Origin: an uncultured Muribaculaceae bacterium
GTDB lineage: Bacteria; Bacteroidota; Bacteroidia; Bacteroidales; Muribaculaceae
Direction: 5' to 3'
Assembly: GCA_910577355.1 (NCBI GenBank)
Contig: CAJTMY010000001.1
Coordinates: 1 to 64,000 of the forward strand
DNA: 64,000 nt
The stretch's first letter is position 1. Every line of letters starts with the position of its first letter. The notes beneath the pieces were generated by a model. That model worked only from the letters and a program-made list of their open reading frames with translations. It was not told where the DNA came from and searched no databases. The position numbers and the translations under genes were made by a program. Positions 15,834 to 24,795 of the stretch are shown in pieces.

Positions 15834-17348
15834 GTGAACTCATCGGTTAGAGTTGCTTTAAATACCGTTTCCCAAGTGCTCAAGACTATCGTAAGTATAG
15901 TCTTGGGCTTGTATTCCACAAGGGTAATACTTAAGGGGCTTGGAGAAAGTGATTTCGGTATATATATGCTTTTGGCCGGAATTGTAGGAATGTTGTCATT
16001 TCTAAACAATGCCCTTTCTGCAACTACCCAACGTTTTCTTTCATATAACCAAAATATATCGTCCATATCTTATATTAAAACCATATTTGCCAATAGCGTA
16101 TTAGTCCATATCTCTTTGGCCATTGTATGTTTTATAACGCTTGAAATTGTTGGACTATTCTTATTTGACGGACAACTGAATATTCCTCCTGAACGAATCC
16201 CAGCCGCCAAATTTGTATATCATTGTGCGATAGTTATGGCAGTATTAACATTGCTCGCCGCTCCATTTAGGGCAATGCTGATCTCCCATGAGAATATGAT
16301 ATTTACCTCTTTTATTGATATAATTGATGCTGTTCTTAAATTGATCATAGCGTTTGTAGTTTTAGATTCGGAAATTGATCATTTACGCTTGTATGCATTA
16401 TTAATGATAGGAATCAGTGCCTTTACGTTGATTAGCTTTTCGGTTTATTCTTTTTTCTGCTATGATGAGTTTTCATTGCCTACAAGGCGTTCGTTTCGAA
16501 AGGATATAATATCGCAGATAACGAAATTTGCCGGATGGTCTTTATATTCATCATTCTGTATAATCGGTAGGAATCAAGGTTTGGCTGTAGTCATAAATAA
16601 ATTCTTCGGGACTGTTATCAATGCATCTTATGGTATAGCGATACAAGTAAGTGGTGCCGTTAACTACCTGTCATCCTCATTTTTGAATTCAATAGCTCCT
16701 CCACTTATACGGGCGGAGGGTGCCGGGAACAGGAATTTAGTAATTCAGTTGGCGATTTCAGCAAGTAAGATAAGTTATGTGATAATGGCCATGGTTGTGG
16801 TGCCTCTTATCATGCGATTGGATATAGTGTTGGCTGTTTGGCTTGGTGAGGTTCCGGAATATTCAGCCCTTTTTTGTACAGTCATAATGATTTCGGCTCT
16901 TATAGATCAATTATCCACGGGTTTATCTATTGCAAATAAAGCCTGTGGTAAATTGAAGAAATACTCGCTTATGGTTGATTCCATGAAGTTGCTTGTAATT
17001 CCGTTGTTTTTTGCCTTACTCTTATTAAGGGTACCATTATCAATTTCTTTGTGGATATATGCGGCTATGGAGATTGTTGGCGCTCTAAATCGTATCTACG
17101 TTATGAAATCATTGATTGGGATATCATTTTCTATTTGGTTTAGGAAAGTTTTTGCAGCATTGATTATTCCGACAATCGTATTGGTTGGGCTTTATTTTAT
17201 TGCAATGTTATTTGTATTTGATTGGGTATTCTATATTTTACAGATTGTAGTAATAACGATAATATACCTTGCAGTGACTTATTTTGTATCAACTGATAAG
17301 TTTGAAAAACATCATATCAATATTTTACTTTCCAAGATTCATCTATAA
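15834..17348 (+). CDS. Oligosaccharide flippase, Wzx-like
   Basis: A 504-residue polytopic protein with about 12-14 hydrophobic segments, beginning NSSVRVALNTVSQVLKTIV with the first helix immediately after, as in polysaccharide flippases. Such proteins move undecaprenyl-linked repeat units from the inner to the outer face of the cytoplasmic membrane. The start is a GTG 5 bp after the dehydrogenase stop. The gene is clearly richer in AT than the preceding dehydrogenase, marking the start of a low-GC stretch. Confidence 0.85.
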   Translation: MNSSVRVALNTVSQVLKTIVSIVLGLYSTRVILKGLGESDFGIYMLLAGIVGMLSFLNNALSATTQRFLSYNQNISSISYIKTIFANSVLVHISLAIVCFITLEIVGLFLFDGQLNIPPERIPAAKFVYHCAIVMAVLTLLAAPFRAMLISHENMIFTSFIDIIDAVLKLIIAFVVLDSEIDHLRLYALLMIGISAFTLISFSVYSFFCYDEFSLPTRRSFRKDIISQITKFAGWSLYSSFCIIGRNQGLAVVINKFFGTVINASYGIAIQVSGAVNYLSSSFLNSIAPPLIRAEGAGNRNLVIQLAISASKISYVIMAMVVVPLIMRLDIVLAVWLGEVPEYSALFCTVIMISALIDQLSTGLSIANKACGKLKKYSLMVDSMKLLVIPLFFALLLLRVPLSISLWIYAAMEIVGALNRIYVMKSLIGISFSIWFRKVFAALIIPTIVLVGLYFIAMLFVFDWVFYILQIVVITIIYLAVTYFVSTDKFEKHHINILLSKIHL

Positions 17349-17351
17349 ATT

Positions 17352-18593
17352 ATGGCCGATTTGATTGCAGAATATAGATATGGTGGTTGCACCAAGAGAC
17401 CATGGCTTCACAAAGCGGCCTCTTTAATGGTCGTGATAATGTTTTGCATTGTGCTTGCTCCATATGCCGATAAATTTGTTAATAGGGTGACATTGCAAGT
17501 GTCGGCATATATTATTGCCATAATGTGTATGATGGTGATTGCATTTAAAAGCAAATCGGTTTCATATCATAATGTAAAATGGTTTTGGAGCTTGCTGTTT
17601 ATATATCTTCTTTTTTTGTTTGTACGACTGTTTGTGGATTTTGTACTTCCTGATAAGGGATTTTTCATGTACAATAATTCGGAAACAGTGATGTTTTTCT
17701 ATTTCTGTCCGATTCTGATTCCTGCAGTTTTCTTTTTTAAACACAAGATTGAATTTAATGTAAGAAAATGTTTTTGGGTCTGTGCAATTATTTTTGCAAT
17801 CTGTATGGTCGCTTCGTATCGAGCTTTTTTGTCGGGTGATATAGAGATGTCTAATGACGGTCGATATGGCAGTGGCTTTGGCATATTTTCAATATCGTTC
17901 GGTCAATATGCGTGTAGTTTGATTCTTATTTCCATATATCTGTTGCGCGGATCCAGTATAATGCAAAAAATAATACTCGTATCATTTATCCTTTTAGGAG
18001 GTATATGCATTGCTTTGTCCGGTTCGAGAGGCCCGTTTGTGACATTATTCCTGTGCTTGATTATGTATTTTGTAGCGAACAATCCTAAATTGATTTGGGC
18101 GTTCGTAATTATTGGAATACTTGTAATGTTTGGCGATTTCCTGAAAGAATTGTTTATGGAACTTGACAGCTATCTGCGTTCCATAGGGATAACGTCTTTT
18201 TCAAGGATTGTGAATACCGTTTTTGCCGATGACGGATTGGCAAAACATTCTTCGGGTCGGGATATTCTCTATGACGAGGGCGTGGCTCTATTTCTTAAAC
18301 ACCCGTTCTTCGGAAATTCATTCTTGATACCCGGCAAGATATATGTCCATAATATTATACTTGAGCAATTTATGGCAACTGGTATTTTCGGAGGTCTTAT
18401 CTTTATTATCATTAATATAATCGCATTCAGACAAGGAATAAAATTGATCAGATTTAATCGCAATCTTTCGATATTTCCGCTGCTTATGCTCCAGTACTTT
18501 GTTTTTGGATGTTTGTCGTTGACAATTATTGCATTAGCTCCATATTGGCTGTTTATGTTCCTTACTATAAGTAATGCAAATACAATAAAGTGA
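17352..18593 (+). CDS. Polysaccharide polymerase, Wzy-like
   Basis: A 413-residue membrane protein with about 11-12 helices and one larger extracytoplasmic loop containing SSGRDILYDEGVALFLKHPFFGNSF. A GSRGPFVTLFLC segment resembles that of O-antigen polymerases and ligases. In a Wzx/Wzy pathway it joins flipped repeat units into the chain. It starts 3 bp after the flippase stop and ends 1 bp before the next gene. Polymerase is assigned by topology and context; sequence in this family is too divergent to be certain. Confidence 0.75.
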   Translation: MADLIAEYRYGGCTKRPWLHKAASLMVVIMFCIVLAPYADKFVNRVTLQVSAYIIAIMCMMVIAFKSKSVSYHNVKWFWSLLFIYLLFLFVRLFVDFVLPDKGFFMYNNSETVMFFYFCPILIPAVFFFKHKIEFNVRKCFWVCAIIFAICMVASYRAFLSGDIEMSNDGRYGSGFGIFSISFGQYACSLILISIYLLRGSSIMQKIILVSFILLGGICIALSGSRGPFVTLFLCLIMYFVANNPKLIWAFVIIGILVMFGDFLKELFMELDSYLRSIGITSFSRIVNTVFADDGLAKHSSGRDILYDEGVALFLKHPFFGNSFLIPGKIYVHNIILEQFMATGIFGGLIFIIINIIAFRQGIKLIRFNRNLSIFPLLMLQYFVFGCLSLTIIALAPYWLFMFLTISNANTIK

Positions 18594-18594
18594 T

Positions 18595-19482
18595 ATGTCA
18601 CCTCTCGTATCAGTTATAATACCGACTTATAAAAATCGGGGAGGCCTTGTCTCCTCGATAGAATCTGTTTTGACCCAGACATTGAGTGATGTAGAGATAA
18701 TAGTAGTTGATGATAATGGACTTGGTTCTACCGAACAATTATCAACAGCCTCGATAATGCAGAAATATGTATCGAATCCAAAAATAGTCTATATTCCTCA
18801 TGAAATAAACAAGAATGGAGCTGCTGCACGGAATACCGGTATAAAGGCTGCGAATGGCGATTATATTGCATTTCTTGATGATGATGACTGTTTCCTGCCC
18901 GAAAAATTGGAAAGACAGGTCGCGTTCTTACATGATAATCCCCGATATAGTTGTGTGTATTGTCAGGCAACTCGAGGCGGAAAATTATGTAGTGCGAAAA
19001 CTTTGGCCACGGGTAATTTATCCAAGGAGTTATTGCTTGGACAAACTTGTTTGTATACACCTACATTGATGTTTACGCGACAGTCGATTATGTCGATTAA
19101 TGGCTTTGACGAAAATTTCAGACGCCATCAGGATTATGAATTGATGTTACGTTTCTTTCGTAAAGGGTATATTATCGGAGCAGTGAACCTGCCATTAACA
19201 GAAATAGGCTGTAATCAAGGCGAGAACATCCCCGATTGTTATAAAATAGAACAACTTAAGGAACAATTCCTCGGAAAATTCGAGCCATTTATCTCAGATA
19301 TTGATAATGATGTCAAAGGCTTTAAGAAAAAAGTGTATGCACATCATTACGGTGCGGTATTCATTTCGTATCTGAAATACAGACATTTTAAAGATGCTTT
19401 CAGAATATTGCGCAAACATTTTAAAGAATCACCACGATACTTTATTATGCCGTTGTTGAGGAGTATTAAGAATCATATATAA
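18595..19482 (+). CDS. Family 2 glycosyltransferase
   Basis: A 295-residue GT-A fold enzyme. VSVIIPTYKNRGGLVSSIESVL opens the nucleotide-sugar domain, EIIVVDDNGLG and AAARNTGIKAANGDYIAFLDDDD (DDDD metal-binding motif) follow. It adds one sugar to the lipid-linked repeat unit on the cytoplasmic face. It starts on the ATG 1 bp after the Wzy stop. The donor and acceptor cannot be told from sequence. Confidence 0.9.
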   Translation: MSPLVSVIIPTYKNRGGLVSSIESVLTQTLSDVEIIVVDDNGLGSTEQLSTASIMQKYVSNPKIVYIPHEINKNGAAARNTGIKAANGDYIAFLDDDDCFLPEKLERQVAFLHDNPRYSCVYCQATRGGKLCSAKTLATGNLSKELLLGQTCLYTPTLMFTRQSIMSINGFDENFRRHQDYELMLRFFRKGYIIGAVNLPLTEIGCNQGENIPDCYKIEQLKEQFLGKFEPFISDIDNDVKGFKKKVYAHHYGAVFISYLKYRHFKDAFRILRKHFKESPRYFIMPLLRSIKNHI

Positions 19483-19483
19483 G

Positions 19484-20219
19484 ATGTTTAAAAAACTAAT
19501 TGATAGATATCATCGGAGCTATCGTTATTATGGCAACCGCTCCAATAATAATTATGTTAACTATCTGAAAATTAACGGTGTAAAAATTGGGGGGGGGTGT
19601 TTTATTCCGTTATCCCAAGTCTACGGTCATTGATTTGACAAGACCGTCTCTGATAGAAATAGGAGATAATGTCGATATAAATGCCAACTTCACAATAATG
19701 ACCCATGATTTCGGGACATATGTTTTCCGAAATCTATATGGTGACTTTGTCGCCAGTAGCGGTCGTGTTAAGATAGGAAGCAATATCTATATAGGGCGAG
19801 ATGTCACGATTCTTAAAGGAGTCGAAATTGGAGATAACTGTATAATCGGATTAGGTTCAGTAGTCACTAAATCAATTCCGGCCAATTCGGTCGCTGTTGG
19901 TTGTCCTGCCCGTGTGGTATGTTCTATTGAAGATTACTACGCGAGACGAAAACAAGAACAGATAGAAGAAGCTATTGACCTTGGAATCAGTATTAAAGAA
20001 CGTTATAATCGGAGTCCGAAAATAACGGATTTCAAAGAGGAATGGACATTGTTTCTTAACGAAGATAACTGGAATGAGCATTCTGAAATTCATCAGATGG
20101 TTCAATTCCGACTTAAAGATAAATTCGATGTGTTCATGAAACATAACAAGCCTGTATTTGACGGGTTTGAAATGTTTCTGCGTGAAATAACGAAGCGAAT
20201 AAACGATAAATCAAAATGA
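19484..20219 (+). pseudogene. Hexapeptide-repeat acyltransferase, frameshifted at a G9 tract
   Basis: An ATG at 19484 opens a frame (MFKKLIDRYHRSYRYYGNR...NGVKIGGG) that stops 60 bp later. Removing one G from the run of nine Gs at 19589-19597 joins it to GGGVLFRYPKSTVIDLTRPS, giving a ~244-residue protein. The downstream part is a left-handed beta-helix acetyltransferase of the CysE/NodL type (IEIGDNVDINANFTIMTHD, VKIGSNIYIGRDVTILKGVEIG, VTKSIPANSVAVGCPARVV). It would O- or N-acetylate a sugar of the polymer. A switchable poly-G tract or a sequencing error are the two readings. Its end overlaps the next gene by 4 bp. Confidence 0.8.
19589..19597 (+). repeat. Poly-G (G9) tract disrupting the acyltransferase
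   Basis: Nine consecutive Gs. With eight the reading frame is open through the acyltransferase; with nine it is broken. Homopolymers of this length are prone to slipped-strand mispairing and to base-calling error. Confidence 0.85.
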
Positions 20220-20977
20220 CGGTAGAAGTATTATTATCGTGCATGCACCGCAATTCCGTAGAGGAAGTGATGGAATTGGTGAATCGCACCAATATAAAAG
20301 GCGCATGTGTAGTGGTAAGTCAATGCGATCGTGAAGAGATCGTACAGCATGGCCAAGTCAAAATAATCTTCACAAAAGAACGCGGCCTCTCCCGCAGCCG
20401 CAATATGGCCATCCGTAATGCCACCGGAGATATATGTCTGATCTGCGATGATGACGAAGTGCTTGATGATAACTATATGGAAATGATAAAGGCCGAATAT
20501 TCATTTGATAAAAGTGACTTTATTTGCTTCTATATACAGCGCATTGCTCAAAGTTGTCCAACAAAAAAAATCAAGCTCAATTTTAAAAATTTTTGGAGAA
20601 TTGCCAGTGTTGAGATTTCTTTTAAAAGAGAGTCAATACAAGCCAACGCAATAATTTTTGATGAACGCCTTGGTAGTGGTGTTTCAAATTGTGGCGGTGA
20701 GGAAAATAAATTTCTGCTAGAGTGCCTTAAACATAGACTAAAAGGATTTTATGTGCCTACTACTATTGGACGATTGATCCCTGACTCTCCTTCACAATGG
20801 TTCAAGGGATATGACGAGAATTATTTCAAAGATAAAAAGAAACATGACCGAATTGTAATGGGTGCGTGTTTCGGTCGAATGCTGTCAATTTACTTCTTAA
20901 TCCGTCATCGTAAATTGATTAAAAAAAGCAATCCAAACATCAATATGTTCAAGATAGCCAGTCTATTATTAAAATAA
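20216..20977 (+). CDS. Glycosyltransferase (GT-A fold)
   Basis: A 253-residue protein. It lacks the canonical VSVIIPTYN opening, but has GLSRSRNMAIRNATGDICLICDDDEVLDDNY, the GT-A donor-site segment with a DDDE metal motif. A later GGEENKFLLECLK is probably the acceptor/base region. It overlaps the acyltransferase end by ATGA, so translation is coupled. It is a divergent family-2-like transferase; the sugar is unknown. The C-terminus is very basic. Confidence 0.75.
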   Translation: MTVEVLLSCMHRNSVEEVMELVNRTNIKGACVVVSQCDREEIVQHGQVKIIFTKERGLSRSRNMAIRNATGDICLICDDDEVLDDNYMEMIKAEYSFDKSDFICFYIQRIAQSCPTKKIKLNFKNFWRIASVEISFKRESIQANAIIFDERLGSGVSNCGGEENKFLLECLKHRLKGFYVPTTIGRLIPDSPSQWFKGYDENYFKDKKKHDRIVMGACFGRMLSIYFLIRHRKLIKKSNPNINMFKIASLLLK

Positions 20978-21012
20978 ATCAATATTTATAAATCATTTAA
21001 TATCTTTTTCTT

Positions 21013-21927
21013 ATGCATATTACTAAATCTCCGGTTAAAGGGTTATTTTGGCCGTTAATAAAACTGTGTGAGTATTGGGGTACCTATTATCCCGCAAGTT
21101 TGGTGAAAATAAGATATTTTTTCCGATTTGGTCGATTCCCCAATTTAAAAAATCCGCAGGATCTTAACGAGAAAATCTTATGGTTAAAGCTTTATTCAGA
21201 TACTTCTGAGTGGTCAAAACTTGCAGATAAATACGGCGTAAGAGAATATATATCCAATATTGGCCTATCCAATATATTGGTGCCGTTGTTGGGCGTTTGG
21301 GATAAAGCAGACGACATCAATTTTGATAAGCTGCCTAATGAACTTATTTTCAAAGGTTCGCATGATCATACTTTAGTGGTAAATGATCTAAAAGTCTGGG
21401 ATATGGATAAGCTTCGTTCAAAGTTGCAATCTTGGCTGAATGAAAAAAATGTGGGCGCATTATCTGGAGAACCACATTATAGACATATTAAACAGCGGAT
21501 TGTGGCTGAGCGATTATTGCCAATTCCATCGGGACAGGAGTCTATCGTGGATTATAAATTCTGGTGCATTAATGGCTCCGTAAAATTTATTTGGACCTGT
21601 TCAAATCGAGTGGGTGATCATACGGATGTAATGACATATGATACAAATTGGCAAATGCATCCTGAATATTCAATATTTACATCCAATTATCGGAAAGGTG
21701 TTGGTCTTCCTCGACCCGATAATCTTGATGAAATGATAGCCGTTGCTGAAAAATTGTCTGAAAAATTTCCGATTCTTCGAGTGGATTTGTATAGTATTGA
21801 AGAAAAGACATATTTTGGTGAAATGACATTCACTTCACTTGGCGGAATGATGGATTTCTATACACAGGAATTCCTTAATCTCTTAGGTAACGAAGCTGAT
21901 ATATCCATGGTAGAACGGATTCACTGA
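21013..21927 (+). CDS. ATP-grasp (TupA-like) polysaccharide modification protein
   Basis: A 304-residue protein of the TupA-like ATP-grasp family often found in capsule loci. The typical opening of this family is NPQDLNEKILWLKLYSDTSEWSKLADKYGVREYI. NELIFKGSHDHTLVV holds the ATP-binding lysine region, and YFGEMTFTSLGGMMDFY lies near the C-terminus, where the metal-binding Glu sits. TupA joins glutamate and uronate in teichuronopeptide synthesis, so an amide between an amino acid and a uronic acid is plausible given the dehydrogenase in this operon. The actual substrate is unknown. Confidence 0.7.
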   Translation: MHITKSPVKGLFWPLIKLCEYWGTYYPASLVKIRYFFRFGRFPNLKNPQDLNEKILWLKLYSDTSEWSKLADKYGVREYISNIGLSNILVPLLGVWDKADDINFDKLPNELIFKGSHDHTLVVNDLKVWDMDKLRSKLQSWLNEKNVGALSGEPHYRHIKQRIVAERLLPIPSGQESIVDYKFWCINGSVKFIWTCSNRVGDHTDVMTYDTNWQMHPEYSIFTSNYRKGVGLPRPDNLDEMIAVAEKLSEKFPILRVDLYSIEEKTYFGEMTFTSLGGMMDFYTQEFLNLLGNEADISMVERIH

Positions 21928-21953
21928 TTTATTAACACTGAATTGCAGATTCA

Positions 21954-22373
21954 ATGATTGAGTTTTTTTCAGGTGAGGATTTTCGCTTTTTTTGGTTGCC
22001 AATATTTACTACTGTCCTAACTATTGTCATACGTATTTTTTACAAAGATAAGCGTATTGGTTTAGTTACATGGACGGATTTTTCAGTAGCTCCAAATCTA
22101 ATGGTGACCGCAATTTTTATCTTTCTTATAAAGATATCGTTATTGGCTCTCCAAATCAAAAACGCCCCTGAATTATCAAGAATCGGGATGGATTTAATTC
22201 TATCTAAGACGTTAGTATTTGGAATATTATTGGTCGGAATGACAGCGATGACATGGATCCTAAGAGAACACGGATGGCGAAAATATATGGATCATATTGA
22301 GCTTAAACCCAAAGCAATTATTATATCGGATATTGTAGGCGCACTATATTTGATAATTGCCTATAACTATTAA
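21954..22373 (+). CDS. Small membrane protein, function unknown
   Basis: A 139-residue protein I do not recognise. It has about four hydrophobic segments (residues ~12-28, ~48-68, ~82-100 and ~120-137). It ends 5 bp before the TIR-like gene and is probably translated with it. It resembles neither flippase nor polymerase. Its place next to a TIR-like membrane protein suggests the two work as a pair, but no homology supports a particular role. Confidence 0.6.
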   Translation: MIEFFSGEDFRFFWLPIFTTVLTIVIRIFYKDKRIGLVTWTDFSVAPNLMVTAIFIFLIKISLLALQIKNAPELSRIGMDLILSKTLVFGILLVGMTAMTWILREHGWRKYMDHIELKPKAIIISDIVGALYLIIAYNY

Positions 22374-22377
22374 TCGG

Positions 22378-22980
22378 ATGAAAAGAAAAATTTCGTTGGC
22401 TTTGGCGGTTGTAGCCGTCATTGTATCTGTCTTATATCCTTTATTATCGTACTCAAATAATGCTGGTTCATTTATATGGAAAGTATTATCAGCTCTTACG
22501 GTATTGAGCATTATAGTCTGTATCTTATCAGTTGCTATATATGGATTATCGGTTAAACGTAAGAATGGCAGTATTTTTATAGCTTACGATTTTTCAGAAG
22601 TGAACTTTGTTCAAGAGCTTAAAGTCCTCTTGGAGAAGCGACATTATGTATGTTATCCAGATATCAGTGCTTTAATAAATGGTTCGAAAATTAAAGATTT
22701 AGATTTATCTGATCAGATTAATAGATCCGATATGTTGCTTGTTCTCTTATCGAAAGAAAGTTGTGAATCAAATTACATAAGTTTCATTGTAAAAGCTTTT
22801 AAAAAATTAGATAGGCCGATACAAATTTATGCTTTCAAGGATATTGAAGAAATCCCCACTTACCTTAAACAATATATGATTTTTCCATTGACTCGTGACA
22901 AGAATGCAAATTTATCAATGGTTATTCGTTTGATCAACGGTCTTTTTTTGGGGAAACGTATTCGAGAAAATAAGATTTAA
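22378..22980 (+). CDS. Membrane-anchored TIR-like domain protein
   Basis: A 200-residue protein. Two N-terminal transmembrane helices (residues ~5-22 and ~33-54) are followed by a TIR-like domain from about residue 61: GSIFIAYDFSEVNFVQELKVLL is the betaA/alphaA unit, SDMLLVLLSKESCESNYISF the betaD/alphaD-like region. In NADase-type TIR domains a Glu is expected in the segment after SNYIS, but here the position reads Ile/Val, so NAD cleavage is doubtful. Finding this within a capsule operon is unusual. The alternatives are a signalling scaffold, a defence module, or a diverged Rossmann fold. Start taken at 22378, 5 bp after the preceding stop. Confidence 0.55.
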   Translation: MKRKISLALAVVAVIVSVLYPLLSYSNNAGSFIWKVLSALTVLSIIVCILSVAIYGLSVKRKNGSIFIAYDFSEVNFVQELKVLLEKRHYVCYPDISALINGSKIKDLDLSDQINRSDMLLVLLSKESCESNYISFIVKAFKKLDRPIQIYAFKDIEEIPTYLKQYMIFPLTRDKNANLSMVIRLINGLFLGKRIRENKI

Positions 22981-22987
22981 AATAATA

Positions 22988-23980
22988 ATGACCCTTTCTG
23001 TAATCTGTCCGATATATAATGAGGAGCGGTATATAGGGGCGTGTGTGGAGTCGATTGTCGCTCAGGATTTTCCGAAGGATGATCTTGAGGTGATTTTCGC
23101 CGACGGCATGTCGACCGACCGTACGCGCGAGATTGTTGCCGGATATTCCAAGCGGTATCCATGGATAAGGCTTATCGACAACCCCAAGCGGATTGTGCCG
23201 CCGGCTCTCAATGCCGCCATTCGCGCATCGAAAGGCGATATAATAATGCGGCTCGATGCGCATGCGGCCTATCCCTCAAATTATTTCTCGGCGATAGTCG
23301 ATGCACACAGGCGCATTAAGGCCGATAATATCGGCGCGGTATGCAAGACCGATGTGCTCAACAAGACGCCTAAGGCGCTTGCCATACGCGAGGTGCTGGC
23401 GCATCCGCTCGGTGTGGGCAATTCGGCATTCCGCACGGGCATCACGGTCGAGCAGGAGGTGGATACAGTGCCGTTCGGCTGTTGGCGCCGGGATGTGTTC
23501 GAGCGATACGGCATGTTTGACGAGCGCCTTGTACGCAATCAGGATATCGAGTTGAGCAAGCGCATAATAAGAGGCGGGGGACGTATTGTCATTATCCCCG
23601 ATACTTATTCTACATATTATGCGCGCGAGACGTTCGGCAAGTTGGCAAAAAACAATTATGGCAACGGGCTGTGGAATATACTTACGGTGTGGTATACGCG
23701 GCAATTCGATTCGCTGTCTCTGCGTCATTTCATCCCGCTGATGTTCCTGCTGTCATTGCTGTTGCCGTTCATAGCGGGCTTTTTCTGGCATCCGCTGTGG
23801 TGGCTGTGTGCCGCATCGCTTGCGGTTTATACTATTGCGGTGTCGATAATCAGTGCAAGGATAGCGATGCGCCGGCATCTCAATTTCTTTTACCTCGTGG
23901 CGACTTTCTTTGTCCTGCACCTGTCGTACGGGTGGGGATCGCTGAGAGGATTATTTAAATTATTGTTTTTAAAGCGGTGA
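22988..23980 (+). CDS. Family 2 glycosyltransferase with C-terminal membrane helices
   Basis: A 330-residue enzyme. LSVICPIYNEERYIGACVESIVAQ opens the GT2 domain; EVIFADGMSTDRTREIV and MRLDAHAAYPSNYFSA (DxH metal site) follow, then GCWRRDVFERYGMFDERLVRNQDIELSKRI. Three hydrophobic segments from residue ~245 to 320 anchor it. The arrangement is like ExoA of succinoglycan synthesis. This gene begins the GC-rich right part of the operon, after an AT-rich stretch, and overlaps the next gene by 4 bp. Confidence 0.85.
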   Translation: MTLSVICPIYNEERYIGACVESIVAQDFPKDDLEVIFADGMSTDRTREIVAGYSKRYPWIRLIDNPKRIVPPALNAAIRASKGDIIMRLDAHAAYPSNYFSAIVDAHRRIKADNIGAVCKTDVLNKTPKALAIREVLAHPLGVGNSAFRTGITVEQEVDTVPFGCWRRDVFERYGMFDERLVRNQDIELSKRIIRGGGRIVIIPDTYSTYYARETFGKLAKNNYGNGLWNILTVWYTRQFDSLSLRHFIPLMFLLSLLLPFIAGFFWHPLWWLCAASLAVYTIAVSIISARIAMRRHLNFFYLVATFFVLHLSYGWGSLRGLFKLLFLKR

Positions 23981-24795
23981 ATATCAATAGATTAATCGGG
24001 GGAGGGTACTCTATATACAAAAAATGTCTCGTATGGAGCGGCAACCCCGACGAAGAGCGATGCCTCACACCCGATGAAGCCCGAAAGTTGATAAGTGAAT
24101 CCGGCGTCTGGATGCTGCGCAACTGCTATGACTGGGACTGCGGCGAGGAGACAAATTTCTGGCATATTGTCAAGACTCAATATGATGAAGGTTTTTACAG
24201 CAAGAAGATAAGGAAATATATCGAGAAAGCCAATGCCAAGTTTATTATCGGTATAATCGGCAAGGATGTCATGGAGCGGCAAGGGTATGCTGTGTATGTG
24301 GCGGCGCATAAAGGTTATAAGATATCAGCGGGCAATATCATGAGCGAAGCCGAATTTATAAACGGTATAAGGAATAATGACGATTCTTATGATTATTGGG
24401 GATGTATCGACCGAGATACATCGGTGTTGCAGGCTTTTGCCATTGTTCGTAGACAGGATAAGCGGGCATATTTCGAGACATCAAAGGTAAATCCCGAGTT
24501 TCTCCCGAAATTTTATCCTATGTATGGTCTCTACGATGCACGAAACAGATATTATCTCGATGAGATGGGATATGAATATGTCGATTCAGGGGCAAGAACT
24601 GTGACAGAGCACAGCAATATACAGGAGTTCTTGATAGACAAGATGGGATTCCGCAAGGTGTACTGCCGTATGAAGTTGTATTATGCGCCATGGCTGGGGC
24701 TGGCGGTGAAGCTGCTGTATCCTTTCAGAAGATTGAAGGTGCTGCCTCTCGCTGTGCGCAATGTCTTGAAATTTGAAGAGATAAACAGACAATAA
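23977..24795 (+). CDS. Unknown protein in polysaccharide operon, possibly acyltransferase-like
   Basis: A 272-residue protein starting at a GTG that overlaps the preceding stop (GTGA) and ending on the ATG of the sugar transferase gene. I do not recognise it with confidence. The alternating segments NFWHIVKTQYDEGFYSKKIRKYI, KRAYFETSKVNPEFLPKFYPMYGLYDARNRYY and VTEHSNIQEFLIDKMGFRKVYCRM are reminiscent of GNAT or FemAB acyltransferases, with DKMGFRKVY placed like the terminal GNAT motif. If so it might N-acylate the amino sugar made by the neighbouring dehydratase/aminotransferase. Confidence 0.5.
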   Translation: MNINRLIGGGYSIYKKCLVWSGNPDEERCLTPDEARKLISESGVWMLRNCYDWDCGEETNFWHIVKTQYDEGFYSKKIRKYIEKANAKFIIGIIGKDVMERQGYAVYVAAHKGYKISAGNIMSEAEFINGIRNNDDSYDYWGCIDRDTSVLQAFAIVRRQDKRAYFETSKVNPEFLPKFYPMYGLYDARNRYYLDEMGYEYVDSGARTVTEHSNIQEFLIDKMGFRKVYCRMKLYYAPWLGLAVKLLYPFRRLKVLPLAVRNVLKFEEINRQ

